A stretch of DNA of 42,211 nt from Pseudomonas sp. Leaf48. Its GTDB lineage: Bacteria > Pseudomonadota > Gammaproteobacteria > Pseudomonadales > Pseudomonadaceae. The first letter of the stretch is position 1. Each line of letters starts with the position of its first letter. The notes under the pieces are model-generated. The model was not told where the DNA came from. It saw only the letters and a program-made list of their open reading frames with translations, and did not search any database. Both the position numbers and the translations under genes were made by a program. Shown here in pieces: positions 23,533 through 32,715 of the stretch. The DNA lies in assembly GCF_001421885.1 (NCBI RefSeq), contig NZ_LMLH01000032.1:5071-47281 (forward strand), in the 5' to 3' direction.

Positions 23533-24942
23533 ATGTCAGTCGCGAAAAAAATGACAGTGGGGCAACTGACGATGTTGACTGCCGTCAACATGTTGGGCTC
23601 AGGCATCATTCTGTTGCCAACGAAACTTGCCGAAGTGGGCGGAATCTCGATTCTTTCCTGGCTGATCACAGCCACCGGCTCCCTGGCACTGGCCTATGCC
23701 TTTGCCCGTTGCGGGATGCTCAGTCGCAAGACTGGCGGTATGGGCGGTTATGCCGAATACACCTTCGGTAAAGCCGGTAACTACATCACCAACTACACCT
23801 ATGGCCTGTCGCTGTTGATTGCCAACGTGGCAATCAGTATTACCGCGGTCGGCTACATACAGGTGTTGCTCGACGTCAAACTCGATCCGCTGCAAGTCGG
23901 TCTGGCGACCATTGCCTTGCTATGGATCACCACCTTCGCCAACTTCGGCGGCGCGAATATCACCGGTCGCATCGGCGCGGTCACCGTCTGGGGTGTAATT
24001 GCCCCGGTGGTGCTGGTATCCACCATCGGCTGGTTCTGGTTCGACAGCAGCGTCTATGCGGCCGGCTGGAACCCGCACAACATGGGCATGCTCGAAGCCG
24101 CAGGCGCCTCGGTGGCGATTACCCTGTGGGCCTTCCTTGGCCTGGAATCGGCGTGCGCCAACACCGACGCGGTGGAAAACCCGGAGCGCAACGTACCCAT
24201 CGCGGTACTGGGCGGCACCCTGGGCGCGGCAGTGATCTACATCGTCTCCACCAACGTCATCGCCGGCATCATCGACAACCCGGAACTGGCCGCCTCTACC
24301 GCACCGTTCGGGCTGGTCTTCGCCAAGATGTTCAACCCCATGATCGGCAACATCGTGATGGCCGCAATGGTCCTCGCCTGCGTCGGCTCGTTGCTGGGCT
24401 GGCAGTTCACCATTGCCCAGGTCTACAAAAGCTCGGCTGACACCGGTTACTTCATTCCGATCTTCGCCAAGGCCAACAAGGCCGGGACACCGATTATCGG
24501 CATGCTGGTGCTGCTGGCGGCACAGACTGCGCTGGCCTTGCTCACCATCAGTCCTGACCTGAGCAAACAGTTCGACACCCTGGTCAACCTCGCGGTGGTC
24601 ACCAACCTGGTGCCGTACATCCTCTCGATGGCCGCAATCATGACCATGCAAAAAGTCTCCAACGTGCCGCAAAGCAAGGCCCTGGCGACCAACATCATTG
24701 CGCTCGTCGCGGCGGCCTACAGCTACCTGGCGCTCTACAGTTCCGGTGCACAGGCAGTAATGCTGGGCGGCGCGGCGACCATTTTCGGCTACACCATGTT
24801 CGGCTTCGTCAACAACCGCCTGATTCGCCTCGAAGCTCTCAACAACAGCGTACCGACGCAAACCGTCAGCGCGCAGCACCTCACTGGTGAGCCAGTGCCG
24901 GTGAACAACCTGAATAAATCCACTTTGGAGGTTCAATCATGA
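23533..24942 (+). CDS. APC-family amino acid/polyamine antiporter, PotE/LdcX-like
   Basis: The 469-residue protein has about twelve membrane segments and is very close in pattern to PotE, with NMLGSGIILLPTKLAEVGG, GGMGGYAEYTFGKAGN, TLWAFLGLESACANTD and ENPERNVPIAVLGGT. The glutamate in GLESACANTD corresponds to a substrate-binding residue of PotE. Such antiporters exchange a basic amino acid for its decarboxylation product. The stop overlaps the decarboxylase start as ATGA, so the two are coupled. In P. aeruginosa the equivalent pair is ldcX-ldcA (lysine/cadaverine). The true substrate cannot be read from sequence. GAGG precedes the ATG. Confidence 0.88.
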   Translation: MSVAKKMTVGQLTMLTAVNMLGSGIILLPTKLAEVGGISILSWLITATGSLALAYAFARCGMLSRKTGGMGGYAEYTFGKAGNYITNYTYGLSLLIANVAISITAVGYIQVLLDVKLDPLQVGLATIALLWITTFANFGGANITGRIGAVTVWGVIAPVVLVSTIGWFWFDSSVYAAGWNPHNMGMLEAAGASVAITLWAFLGLESACANTDAVENPERNVPIAVLGGTLGAAVIYIVSTNVIAGIIDNPELAASTAPFGLVFAKMFNPMIGNIVMAAMVLACVGSLLGWQFTIAQVYKSSADTGYFIPIFAKANKAGTPIIGMLVLLAAQTALALLTISPDLSKQFDTLVNLAVVTNLVPYILSMAAIMTMQKVSNVPQSKALATNIIALVAAAYSYLALYSSGAQAVMLGGAATIFGYTMFGFVNNRLIRLEALNNSVPTQTVSAQHLTGEPVPVNNLNKSTLEVQS

Positions 24943-27224
24943 CGGACTATAAACATTCCCTCGGGATGCTCGCGCTGCTGGCCAGCCCCCCACCGGATAA
25001 ACGTACGGTGTTCGGCCGCGCTCTGGATCAGTTGGTTCACGATCTCGAAGGACGAGGCGTCAGTGTTCTGGCGTCGGAAAGCCTCAAGGACACTGCGTCG
25101 ATCCTGCGCACAGACACTGCTGTGCAATGCTTGCTGATCCACTGGGAAATGGACGAAAGCAAAGACCACGAAGACTGCATCAAACTGCTGGTCAAGCTGC
25201 GTGAGCGCAACACCCGGGTGCCGGTGTTCCTGATCAGCGACCGGACCACTGCGTCGAGCATTCCACTGCTGGTCATGCAACACGCCGACGACTTCATCTG
25301 GTTGCCCGAGGACACCTCGCGCTTCCTCAGCGGGCGCATTCTCGCGGCCATCGAACGCTATCGCCAGGCCGCACTGCCGCCAATGTTCGGTGCGCTGGTG
25401 AAATTTGCCCGCACCTATGAATACTCCTGGCACACCCCCGGCCATGCCGGCGGTACGGCGTTTTTGAAAAGCACCGCCGGGCGGGCCTTCTACGAGTTTT
25501 TCGGGGAAAACCTGCTGCGTTCCGACCTGTCGATTTCCGTTGGCGAACTCGGCTCGCTGCTCGACCATAGCGGCCCCATCGGCCAGGGCGAGCGTTATGC
25601 CGCCAAGGTCTTCGGCGCGCACCGCACCTACTACGTGACCAACGGCTCGTCGATGTCCAACCGCGTCATCCTCATGGCCAGCGTTACGCGCAACCAGATC
25701 GCCCTGTGCGACCGTAACTGCCACAAGTCCGCCGAACATGCGATGACCCTGTCCGGGGCCCTGCCGACCTACCTGGTGCCTACCCGCAACCGCTACGGCA
25801 TCATCGGCCCGATCCTGCCGCAAACCCTTAGCGCCGCAGGCGTGAAGGCGGCAATTGCGAGCAACCCGCTGGTCAAGGAAGGCATCGACCCGACTCCGGT
25901 GCACGCGATCGTTACCAACTCCACCTACGACGGCCTGACCTACAACGTCACCCGCGTCGAAGAGTTGCTGGGCGAAAGCGTCGACCGCCTGCATTTTGAC
26001 GAAGCCTGGTACGGCTATGCGCGTTTCAACCCGCTGTACGCCGGGCGCCACGCCATGCACGGCAACCCTGAAGATCACGACGAATCGAAACCGACCGTGT
26101 TCGCTACCCAGTCGACCCACAAGTTGCTGGCCGCCCTGTCCCAAGCGTCGATGATTCACGTGCGCAACGGCCGCAACCCGATCGAACACGCGCGCTTCAA
26201 CGAATCGTACATGATGCATGCCTCGACCTCGCCGAACTACGCGATCATGGCGTCCTGCGACGTCAGCTCGGCGATGATGGAGGCGCCGAGCGGGCAAATC
26301 CTCACGACCGAGTCGATCGAAGAAGCCATCAGCTTCCGCCAGGTCCTCTCGCGAATGCACAACGAGATGCAGAGCAAGGATGACTGGTTCTTCACCTGCT
26401 GGCAGCCGCCGACCGTGAAGGTCGGAGCCACCACCGTGCCGTTCCATGAAGTCGACCCGGTGCAGCTCAAAACCGACCAAAATTGCTGGGTACTGCATCC
26501 CAACGAGGTTTGGCACGGCTTCGGCGACATCGAAGACGGCTATTGCATGCTCGACCCGATCAAGGTCTCGGTACTCAGCCCGGGCATGGGCGACGACGGC
26601 AACCTGCTGGCCAGCGGTATTCCGGCTTGCGTCATCACCGCCTACCTGAGCCGCCAGGGCATAGTCGTGGAGAAAACCACCGACTTCACCATCCTGTTCC
26701 TGTTCTCCATCGGTATCACCAAAGGCAAGTGGGGCACGCTGCTCAACGCCCTGCTGGACTTCAAGCGTGACTACGACGACAACGCCGACCTCGAGCTGTG
26801 CCTGCCCGACCTGTACAGCGCCAACCAGCAACGCTATGGCGGCATGGGCCTCAAGGACCTGGCCGACGAAATCTTCGCCGCCATGAAGAAACACAAGACC
26901 ACCTACAACATGTCCCAGGCCTTCGGCACCCTGCCCAAAGCCGAGTTCAGCCCAGTGGAGGCCTACGAAAAACTGGTGCGCAACGAGATTGAACTGGTGA
27001 CACTCGACCAGGCCGCCGGACGCCTCGCAGCGACCGGTATCGTGCCCTACCCGCCAGGCATCCCGCTGCTCATGCCGGGCGAGAACGCAGGCCCTGCGGA
27101 CGGGCCGTTGCTGGCCTACCTCAAGGCCCTGGAAGCCTTCGACACCTCCTTCCCGGGCTTCACCCACGACACCCACGGGATTGAAGTCGAGGATGGCGTG
27201 TACCGGATGCTGGTCCTGAAATAA
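24939..27224 (+). CDS. Inducible-type basic amino acid decarboxylase (AdiA family), probable lysine decarboxylase LdcA
   Basis: The 761-residue protein is a PLP-dependent fold-type-I decarboxylase with an N-terminal wing domain (about 1-130), the PLP domain with the lysine in TQSTHKLLAALSQAS and the aspartate in LHFDEAWYGYARFNP, and a C-terminal domain ending YPPGIPLLMPGEN. It resembles AdiA (arginine decarboxylase) more than CadA or SpeC, for example in DRNCHKSAEHAM, RNRYGIIGPI and KTTDFTILFLFSIGITKGKWGTL. However, P. aeruginosa LdcA, an AdiA-like enzyme encoded next to such an antiporter, decarboxylates lysine. Arginine or ornithine activity remains possible. It is translationally coupled to the antiporter. 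Confidence 0.88.
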   Translation: MTDYKHSLGMLALLASPPPDKRTVFGRALDQLVHDLEGRGVSVLASESLKDTASILRTDTAVQCLLIHWEMDESKDHEDCIKLLVKLRERNTRVPVFLISDRTTASSIPLLVMQHADDFIWLPEDTSRFLSGRILAAIERYRQAALPPMFGALVKFARTYEYSWHTPGHAGGTAFLKSTAGRAFYEFFGENLLRSDLSISVGELGSLLDHSGPIGQGERYAAKVFGAHRTYYVTNGSSMSNRVILMASVTRNQIALCDRNCHKSAEHAMTLSGALPTYLVPTRNRYGIIGPILPQTLSAAGVKAAIASNPLVKEGIDPTPVHAIVTNSTYDGLTYNVTRVEELLGESVDRLHFDEAWYGYARFNPLYAGRHAMHGNPEDHDESKPTVFATQSTHKLLAALSQASMIHVRNGRNPIEHARFNESYMMHASTSPNYAIMASCDVSSAMMEAPSGQILTTESIEEAISFRQVLSRMHNEMQSKDDWFFTCWQPPTVKVGATTVPFHEVDPVQLKTDQNCWVLHPNEVWHGFGDIEDGYCMLDPIKVSVLSPGMGDDGNLLASGIPACVITAYLSRQGIVVEKTTDFTILFLFSIGITKGKWGTLLNALLDFKRDYDDNADLELCLPDLYSANQQRYGGMGLKDLADEIFAAMKKHKTTYNMSQAFGTLPKAEFSPVEAYEKLVRNEIELVTLDQAAGRLAATGIVPYPPGIPLLMPGENAGPADGPLLAYLKALEAFDTSFPGFTHDTHGIEVEDGVYRMLVLK

Positions 27225-27251
27225 GGTAACAAGTTTCACCGCAAGCCCCCC

Positions 27252-27341
27252 TGTGGGAGCGGGCTTGCTCGCGAAAGCGCACTGACATTCAAAGTTGAAG
27301 TCGACTGACACTGCGCTTTCGCGAGCAAGCCCGCTCCCACA
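27252..27341. repeat. BIME after the decarboxylase gene
   Basis: Two REPs of the GGAGCGGGCTTGCTCGCGAAAGCGC flavour face each other over 90 bases. They form a long potential hairpin 27 bases after the decarboxylase stop and may serve as its transcription end. Confidence 0.88.
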
Positions 27342-27405
27342 CTTGATCTCCTTCAGTCAAAACCCTATGGGCAAAATCAATCACAGCGCTCTATGATTGA
27401 ACCCC

Positions 27406-27807
27406 ATGACCACCGCCATTCCTCTTCGCCAACCCTGCCCACCCGGCGCCTGCGACTGCGGGCGTGACCCGCTGCTGGACACACCGGGGGCGGACCTGCG
27501 CATCCTGTTTCTGACCCGCGCCGAAGAAAAACGCCTGATCGAGCGCCTGGAAAACCTGCAAAGCCTGAGCGACCTCGAACACCTGCAACGACGCATGTTC
27601 GAGCAACTGGGCATACGCGTTAACATCGCCCCCGGTTTCAACGAAGTACGGACCATGCGCGGCATCGGCATCAACATCGCCGAACTGCCCGGCCTGTGCC
27701 GCAAGACCCGCGCGGCCATCCCCGCCGCCATCCGCCGGGCCATGGAAAACCGACCGCAAATCGCTTACGAACTGCTCAATGCCAACGACCTGTTGCGCGA
27801 TGCATAG
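27406..27807 (+). CDS. Conserved-looking cytoplasmic protein of unknown function
   Basis: The protein is about 133 residues when started at the ATG at 27406. It begins with a cysteine-containing segment (CPPGACDCGRDPLL) that could hold a metal, then mixed helices (RAEEKRLIERLENL; HLQRRMFEQLGIRV) and a C-terminal RKTRAAIPAAIRRAMENRP. No signal peptide or membrane segment is seen, and I do not recognise the family. Codon use is like its neighbours, so it is probably real. The ribosome-binding site is weak. Confidence 0.65.
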   Translation: MTTAIPLRQPCPPGACDCGRDPLLDTPGADLRILFLTRAEEKRLIERLENLQSLSDLEHLQRRMFEQLGIRVNIAPGFNEVRTMRGIGINIAELPGLCRKTRAAIPAAIRRAMENRPQIAYELLNANDLLRDA

Positions 27808-27872
27808 CGGCCATGCTCCAGTGTGCAGGATTTCCCATTGCCCAAGCCGGCGCTCAGGTGTTCGATAGAAAA

Positions 27873-28016
27873 ATGGCGACTGCAAAAAGATCTCACCATG
27901 GTTATTTTTGTCCCATTGACCGACCGACCAATGCGCCGCGGCTGGCAGCCACCCGCTGGCAAGAAACGCTTATGGAGGCAAGGGGGCCGGCTCGCTACCT
28001 TGATTTGATCAAATGA
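27873..28016 (+). CDS. Very small open frame, doubtful gene
   Basis: A 47-codon frame beginning MATAKRSHHGYFC and ending ARYLDLIK stops in an ATGA overlap with the next small frame. It has no good ribosome-binding site and no recognised family. It is listed because of the coupling to 28013-28195 and because the surrounding sequence is less GC-rich than its neighbours. Confidence 0.25.
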   Translation: MATAKRSHHGYFCPIDRPTNAPRLAATRWQETLMEARGPARYLDLIK

Positions 28017-28195
28017 TTACTGGCGATATTGTCCGTGCTATCTACGCTCATCACGGGGGACCGCACTTTTGCATTGCGGTCGTAAATGACTCTGGCGGTT
28101 TACGATTTCATGTCATTAAGGGCACTAAAATCTGTGGACCGCTCGACAATGCCTTGATTCCAGCTATAAACGGAAACATGATCTGGCTATTCTGA
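28013..28195 (+). CDS. Small protein of unknown function
   Basis: A 60-residue frame starts MITGDIVRAIYAHHGGPHFC and ends NGNMIWLF. The alternating hydrophobic pattern with a GDIV start is reminiscent of small beta-barrel proteins, but no family can be named. Its DNA is more AT-rich than neighbouring genes, hinting at recent acquisition or a gene remnant. Confidence 0.4.
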   Translation: MITGDIVRAIYAHHGGPHFCIAVVNDSGGLRFHVIKGTKICGPLDNALIPAINGNMIWLF

Positions 28196-28250
28196 TGCCC
28201 TGACAGCACATAAAAAAAAAAACGATTTTAACCATGGAGTAAACGGCACT

Positions 28251-28919
28251 ATGAACCCATCCCGAAAACTGCTTGTCGGCGCCGCACTGGCCGCTCTGAT
28301 GCTTGGCGGCTGCACCTCGAAAGTCACTGAACGGGAGCAGTACTCCGGCTTCCTGCCCAACTACAACAACCTGCAGGAAGTCGAAACGCCGAGCGGCGGG
28401 ACGGCCATGCGCTGGGTCAGCCCATCGTGGAACCCCAATGCCTATGACACGGTGGTGTTCAACAAGCTGGAACTGTATCCGGCGCCCAAGCCCGATGAGC
28501 GAGTCAATCAGCAGACGCTCAGCGAAATCCAGAACTACATGAGCAGCAAGGCCAAAAACACCCTGGGTCAGAAATACCGCGTAGTCCCCACCACCGCAAC
28601 GGCGGGCTCCAAGCCCTTGATCATGCGTGCGGCGATCACCGGGGTGAGTGCCGAGACCGAAGGCATGAAGTGGTATGAAGTGGTGCCTGTCGCGGCAGTA
28701 GTGGGTAGCGTGACTGCAGTCAGCGGCCATCGTGACCAGGACACCACCCTGTTCCTCGAAGCCGAATTTATCGACGCCAAGACCAACCAGACCGTGGCCA
28801 AGGTGGTACGCAAGGTCTTCGGCAGCACCCTGGAAAACTCCAGCGAGAAGATCACCGCCAAGGACTTCAAGGTAGCCATCGACAAGCTGGGTACCGACTT
28901 CCAGGCGTTTATCAAGTAA
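28251..28919 (+). CDS. DUF3313 lipoprotein
   Basis: The 222-residue precursor has a lipoprotein signal with lipobox LGGC (C20) and a single DUF3313-type domain: SGFLPNYNNLQEVETPSGG, then FNKLELYPAPKPDER, an MRAAITGVSAETEG strand, and a C-terminal VAKVVRKVFG. Its biochemical role is unknown; it should be anchored in the outer or inner membrane facing the periplasm. GGAG precedes the ATG, and an A-rich tract lies just upstream. It is monocistronic, ending before a stem-loop. Confidence 0.82.
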   Translation: MNPSRKLLVGAALAALMLGGCTSKVTEREQYSGFLPNYNNLQEVETPSGGTAMRWVSPSWNPNAYDTVVFNKLELYPAPKPDERVNQQTLSEIQNYMSSKAKNTLGQKYRVVPTTATAGSKPLIMRAAITGVSAETEGMKWYEVVPVAAVVGSVTAVSGHRDQDTTLFLEAEFIDAKTNQTVAKVVRKVFGSTLENSSEKITAKDFKVAIDKLGTDFQAFIK

Positions 28920-28930
28920 CCGATGACCTT

Positions 28931-28961
28931 GTGCAGGAGCTGCCGCAGGCTGCTCCTGCAC
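28931..28961. terminator. Stem-loop between convergent genes
   Basis: GTGCAGGAGC (28931-28940) pairs with GCTCCTGCAC (28952-28961). It lies between the convergent ends of the DUF3313 gene and ligD and may end transcription from both sides, although the T-run is short and displaced; it may also be a REP relic. Confidence 0.5.
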
Positions 28962-28973
28962 GGGAGCGTGTTT

Positions 28974-31580
28974 TCAGGTTTTTTTCATCCCGATGCGCTT
29001 GCGCATTTCGGCTGTGATCGACTGCCGGGTTTTCGCCAGCCCCGCCCAAGGTTCATCGCCGACTTCGGCCAGGCGTTCATGCACGTTGTGCACATTCCAC
29101 TGATTGCCACCCTTGAGTTCAGCCACTTCCTCACGAAACACCGGCACTGACACCGGCAACCCTTCGCGGGTTCGCACGGCGTAGGCGCAGATGGTGGTCG
29201 CGCCCAGTCCGTTGCGCAGGTAATCGATAAAGATCCGTCCCACCCGGTTTTTCGGGCCCGATACCGCAGAAAATCGCTCCGGCAACAATTTGGCCATGTG
29301 GCTGACAATGGCGTGGCTGAAATCCTTGACCTCATCCCAACCGAGTTTGCGGGTCAGTGGCACCACGATGTGAATACCCTTGCCGCCGCTGGTTTTCAGA
29401 AACGCCTTGAGCCCCAGTTCATCCAGAACCGACAGCGTCAGCTGCGTCGCTTCGACCATGCTTTTCCATGGCAGCGCCGGGTCCGGGTCGAGGTCGAGCA
29501 CGAAGCGATCCGGCTTGTCGAGTTTGTCCGCCGTGGCGTTCCAGGTGTGCAACTCCACGGTGCTCATCTGTACCGCGCCGATCAGGGCTTCGGCGTTGTT
29601 GATGACCATCATCGGCTGGCCGGTGAGTTTCTGGTCCAGGGTGGTGATGCCGGGGATCGCCAGGCGTTCGGCATTTTTCTGGAAGAACAGCTCACCGGCG
29701 ATGCCGTCCGGCGCGCGTACCAGCGCCACCGGGCGATCCTTGAGCTCAGGCAGAATCCATTCGGCGACGCTGGCGTAATACTGCGCCAGTTGCACTTTGG
29801 TGGTGCCGCTGCTGGCGTCAATCACCCGGTCCGGATGCGTAATTCGCACCTGGTCCTTGCCCAAGCCGATTTGTGACGGCGCCGGTTCGGTTTTCTTTGG
29901 CGTCGCCGCCGGCTTTTCGGTGGCGCTTTTTTTCATGGAAGAAGTTTTAGCAGAGGAAGTTTTCACGACTTTCGCACGCTCCTCGGTAATGTCTTCGGCG
30001 GGTTTGTCATCGCGCAGCCCATGGAATACCGCATGGCGCACCGAGCCATCCTTGGTCATTTCGGCGAAGGCCACTTCCGCCAGCAATACGGGCTTGAGCC
30101 AGTGCACATCCTTGGCCTCGAAGCCACTCGGTGGATTGACCACCGCAGGCTTTTTCGTCTGCAACGGTTTTAACTGCTTATGAATGTTGTTGAGTGTCGC
30201 TTCGTTGAAGCCGGTGCCCACCTTGCCGGCGTAGCGCAGCTCGCCACTGTCGCGATCATGCAGCCCGAGCAGCAAAGCACCGAAGGCGCTGCGCGAACCT
30301 TTCGGATCGGTAAAGCCGACAATGACGAATTCCTGCCGATGCTTGCACTTGAGTTTGATCCAGTCGCTGCTGCGCCGTGACACATACGCCGACCCCAGGC
30401 GCTTGCCGATCAGCCCTTCCATGCGCATCTGACAGGCACTGTTGAGCAAGGCTTGCGGCTCTTCGGCAAATGACTCGGAGAAGCGCAGCAGCGGGTTATC
30501 ACCGGGCTTGAGCACGGTGGACAGCGCGGCGCGGCGTTCTTCCACCGGCACTTCGCGCAGGTCGACGCCATTGAGATACGGCAGGTCAAACAGGTAGTAG
30601 ACGATATTGGCACTGTTATCCGAGTCGAAGGCATTTTGCAGGGCCTGGAAATCCGGCACGCCGTGCTCGTCCGCGACCACCATTTCACCGTCAAGCCAGG
30701 CCGACTCGAGGCCCAGCGCGGCCAGCGCCTGAGCCTGTTTGGGGAGTTTGTGGGTCCAGTCGTGACCATTTCGCGTGGTGAGTTTCACTTCGTCGTGGTC
30801 GATACGCGCCATGATCCGGTAACCGTCGAACTTGATTTCGTAGCTCCAGGCGCCATCCGGGACTTTTTCCACCAGGGTCGCCAGCTGCGGCTTGAGCGAT
30901 TGCGGCAATGCGGCTTTGTGGGCACCGGTCAACTGTGGTGACTTTTCCTGGCGGGCGCTGGCCTTGGGCTTTTTGACCGGTTTGGGTTTGTCTGCCGGTT
31001 TTGTCTGTTTGGCGATGATGCTGCGATCACTGAGCACGCTGTCGGGTTCGGCCACCAGTACGTCGTACTCGGTTTGCGGCCGGGCGGCCGCGTCCTGGTG
31101 CTTGATCAGGAACCATTGTTCCTTTTTACCCGGCATGTGCGTGCGCACCAGGTTCCACAGGCCACTTAGCTTCTCTCCCTGCAATTCAAACTTGAGCCGG
31201 CCCTTGGCGTATGCCTGCTCGGCATCGTCCTGGGGAATCCACACGCCACGGTCCCACACGATCACATCACCGGCGCCGTAATGCCCTTCGGGAATACTGC
31301 CCTCGAAGGTCGCGTACTCCAGCGGATGGTCTTCAACATGGATCGCCAGGCGCTTGACCTTGGGGTCCAGGGACGGGCCTTTGGGCACTGCCCAACTCTT
31401 CAGCGCGCCGTCGAGCTCCAGGCGAAAGTCATAGTGCAGATGCGAGGCGTCATGCTTTTGAATGCAAAACTGCAAACCGTGGGCCTGGGCGGTTTTCTTG
31501 CGCGTGCGCTTGTCGGCGGCGGGCTCTGAAGTCGCCGAGAAGTCACGCATGCGGTTGTAGTCATCCAGGTTTCGGGCCAT
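28974..31580 (-). CDS. ligD: ATP-dependent DNA ligase D (phosphoesterase-ligase-polymerase)
   Basis: The 868-residue protein has the order seen in Pseudomonas LigD. The 3'-phosphoesterase domain (about residues 35-190) has HDASHLHYDFRLELDG. The ATP-dependent ligase domain (about 225-520) has adenylation lysine K250 in EIKFDGYR. The primase-polymerase domain (about 575-868) has catalytic D696 and D698 in LDLDPDP. A lysine- and alanine-rich linker (about 530-570) joins the last two. LigD repairs double-strand breaks by non-homologous end joining with Ku, mainly in stationary phase. No ku gene is present in the window. The gene is convergent with the DUF3313 gene. Confidence 0.94.
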   Translation of the reverse strand: MARNLDDYNRMRDFSATSEPAADKRTRKKTAQAHGLQFCIQKHDASHLHYDFRLELDGALKSWAVPKGPSLDPKVKRLAIHVEDHPLEYATFEGSIPEGHYGAGDVIVWDRGVWIPQDDAEQAYAKGRLKFELQGEKLSGLWNLVRTHMPGKKEQWFLIKHQDAAARPQTEYDVLVAEPDSVLSDRSIIAKQTKPADKPKPVKKPKASARQEKSPQLTGAHKAALPQSLKPQLATLVEKVPDGAWSYEIKFDGYRIMARIDHDEVKLTTRNGHDWTHKLPKQAQALAALGLESAWLDGEMVVADEHGVPDFQALQNAFDSDNSANIVYYLFDLPYLNGVDLREVPVEERRAALSTVLKPGDNPLLRFSESFAEEPQALLNSACQMRMEGLIGKRLGSAYVSRRSSDWIKLKCKHRQEFVIVGFTDPKGSRSAFGALLLGLHDRDSGELRYAGKVGTGFNEATLNNIHKQLKPLQTKKPAVVNPPSGFEAKDVHWLKPVLLAEVAFAEMTKDGSVRHAVFHGLRDDKPAEDITEERAKVVKTSSAKTSSMKKSATEKPAATPKKTEPAPSQIGLGKDQVRITHPDRVIDASSGTTKVQLAQYYASVAEWILPELKDRPVALVRAPDGIAGELFFQKNAERLAIPGITTLDQKLTGQPMMVINNAEALIGAVQMSTVELHTWNATADKLDKPDRFVLDLDPDPALPWKSMVEATQLTLSVLDELGLKAFLKTSGGKGIHIVVPLTRKLGWDEVKDFSHAIVSHMAKLLPERFSAVSGPKNRVGRIFIDYLRNGLGATTICAYAVRTREGLPVSVPVFREEVAELKGGNQWNVHNVHERLAEVGDEPWAGLAKTRQSITAEMRKRIGMKKT

Positions 31581-31733
31581 GGTTCACCTGCTGCTAGCGT
31601 CGGGCGTCGAAGTCGAACGCCCCTGACTAAGCAGAGCAAACCTGCGCCAGGATAATTCCATCAGCGTTGAAATCGCCCGGACAGACGGGACCGCGAAGCA
31701 ACGGCGCCCTAATCAAGCTGCAGCACAATGCGA

Positions 31734-32468
31734 TCAAACAACACCGCCCCTGGCCTGTTGCTCCAGGTGCACTTGCAATTCGGGGTCGATCTGCAATGCC
31801 GCCGCCAGCTCGTCCAGATAGTTGCGCTCGGCGTCCTGTTGGTCGTCCACCAGCATCACACTGGCCAGGTACATTTCCGAGGCCATGGCCGGGTCTGTCG
31901 CCGACTGCGCCACCTCAACCGGATCCAGTGGTTTGGCGACTTCATCGTCTAGCCACTGCTGCAATTGCGGGTCGTCGGTGTGGCGGCCGATTTCGCGGCT
32001 GATCATCAGCTTTTCTGTGTCGTCAATGCGCCCATCGGCCTTGGCCGCCGCAATCAACGCGCGCAGGATCGCATGGCTGTGCTCCTCGACTTCGGGACCT
32101 GCCAGCAAGTCCACCGTGCGCGGTGTCTCTTGCGGAGCCGATGCCTGACTGCGCTGCCAGGCCTGGTACGCCTGAAACGCCATCATCCCGAGGGAAGCGA
32201 GCGCGGCATAATTGGCGCCGCTGCCAGACCGGGTTTGCGCCGGGCCGCCCATGGGTGCGCCGCCCCTCGATGAACCACCACCCAGCAGTCCGCCAAGCAA
32301 ACCGCCCAATCCAGCGCCACCGGCCCCGGCACCACCGCCCAACAAGCCGCCGAGCAATCCGCCCAGGTCGCCGAGCCCGCCTTGCGCCGCTGCGCCACCG
32401 CCGCCTTGCTGCGTCATCGAGCCTTGGCCGGCCCGCAGTAATTGTTCGAGCAGATCGCTGGTGTTCAT
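31734..32468 (-). CDS. DUF533 (TerB-like, YebE family) protein
   Basis: The 244-residue protein starts with a short helix (NTSDLLEQLLRAG), followed by a long glycine-rich low-complexity tract (about residues 22-75) built from GGLLGGLLGGG repeats, then a hydrophobic segment and a C-terminal TerB-like helical domain with AIRALIAAAKADGRID-like pattern (ILRALIAAAKADGRIDDTEK). The function of YebE proteins is unknown. The ATG at 32468 is favoured over one at 32507. It is divergent from the pcs gene. Confidence 0.85.
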   Translation of the reverse strand: MNTSDLLEQLLRAGQGSMTQQGGGGAAAQGGLGDLGGLLGGLLGGGAGAGGAGLGGLLGGLLGGGSSRGGAPMGGPAQTRSGSGANYAALASLGMMAFQAYQAWQRSQASAPQETPRTVDLLAGPEVEEHSHAILRALIAAAKADGRIDDTEKLMISREIGRHTDDPQLQQWLDDEVAKPLDPVEVAQSATDPAMASEMYLASVMLVDDQQDAERNYLDELAAALQIDPELQVHLEQQARGGVV

Positions 32469-32715
32469 GACGATGTCCTCATCAAAGGGATTGGTCCGGT
32501 CAGACAACCATAGACCTCACCGGCACATGTGCCACCTCCGTTTGGCTGACGCGCAGACGCGGCTAATTCGCGGTCGCTGGCTGCGAAGCCAGGATTCACA
32601 GGTGGTGAACCTTATCCCCGGATGTCCGGTCGATGCCTGCAACCCCTCCCGGTTCTATACCGCCCCCGCTACCGGAGTGTTGACCGGCTTGCTTGATTTT
32701 CTGGAGACCGCCCGC

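Noticed and set aside
24933..27311. Leftward open frame of almost 800 codons opposite the decarboxylase gene
   Set aside because: High-GC antisense shadow of a highly conserved PLP enzyme; no recognisable protein features.
27873..28195. Named toxin-antitoxin system
   Set aside because: Gene size and coupling would fit, but neither product shows a known toxin or antitoxin motif, so no such function is claimed.
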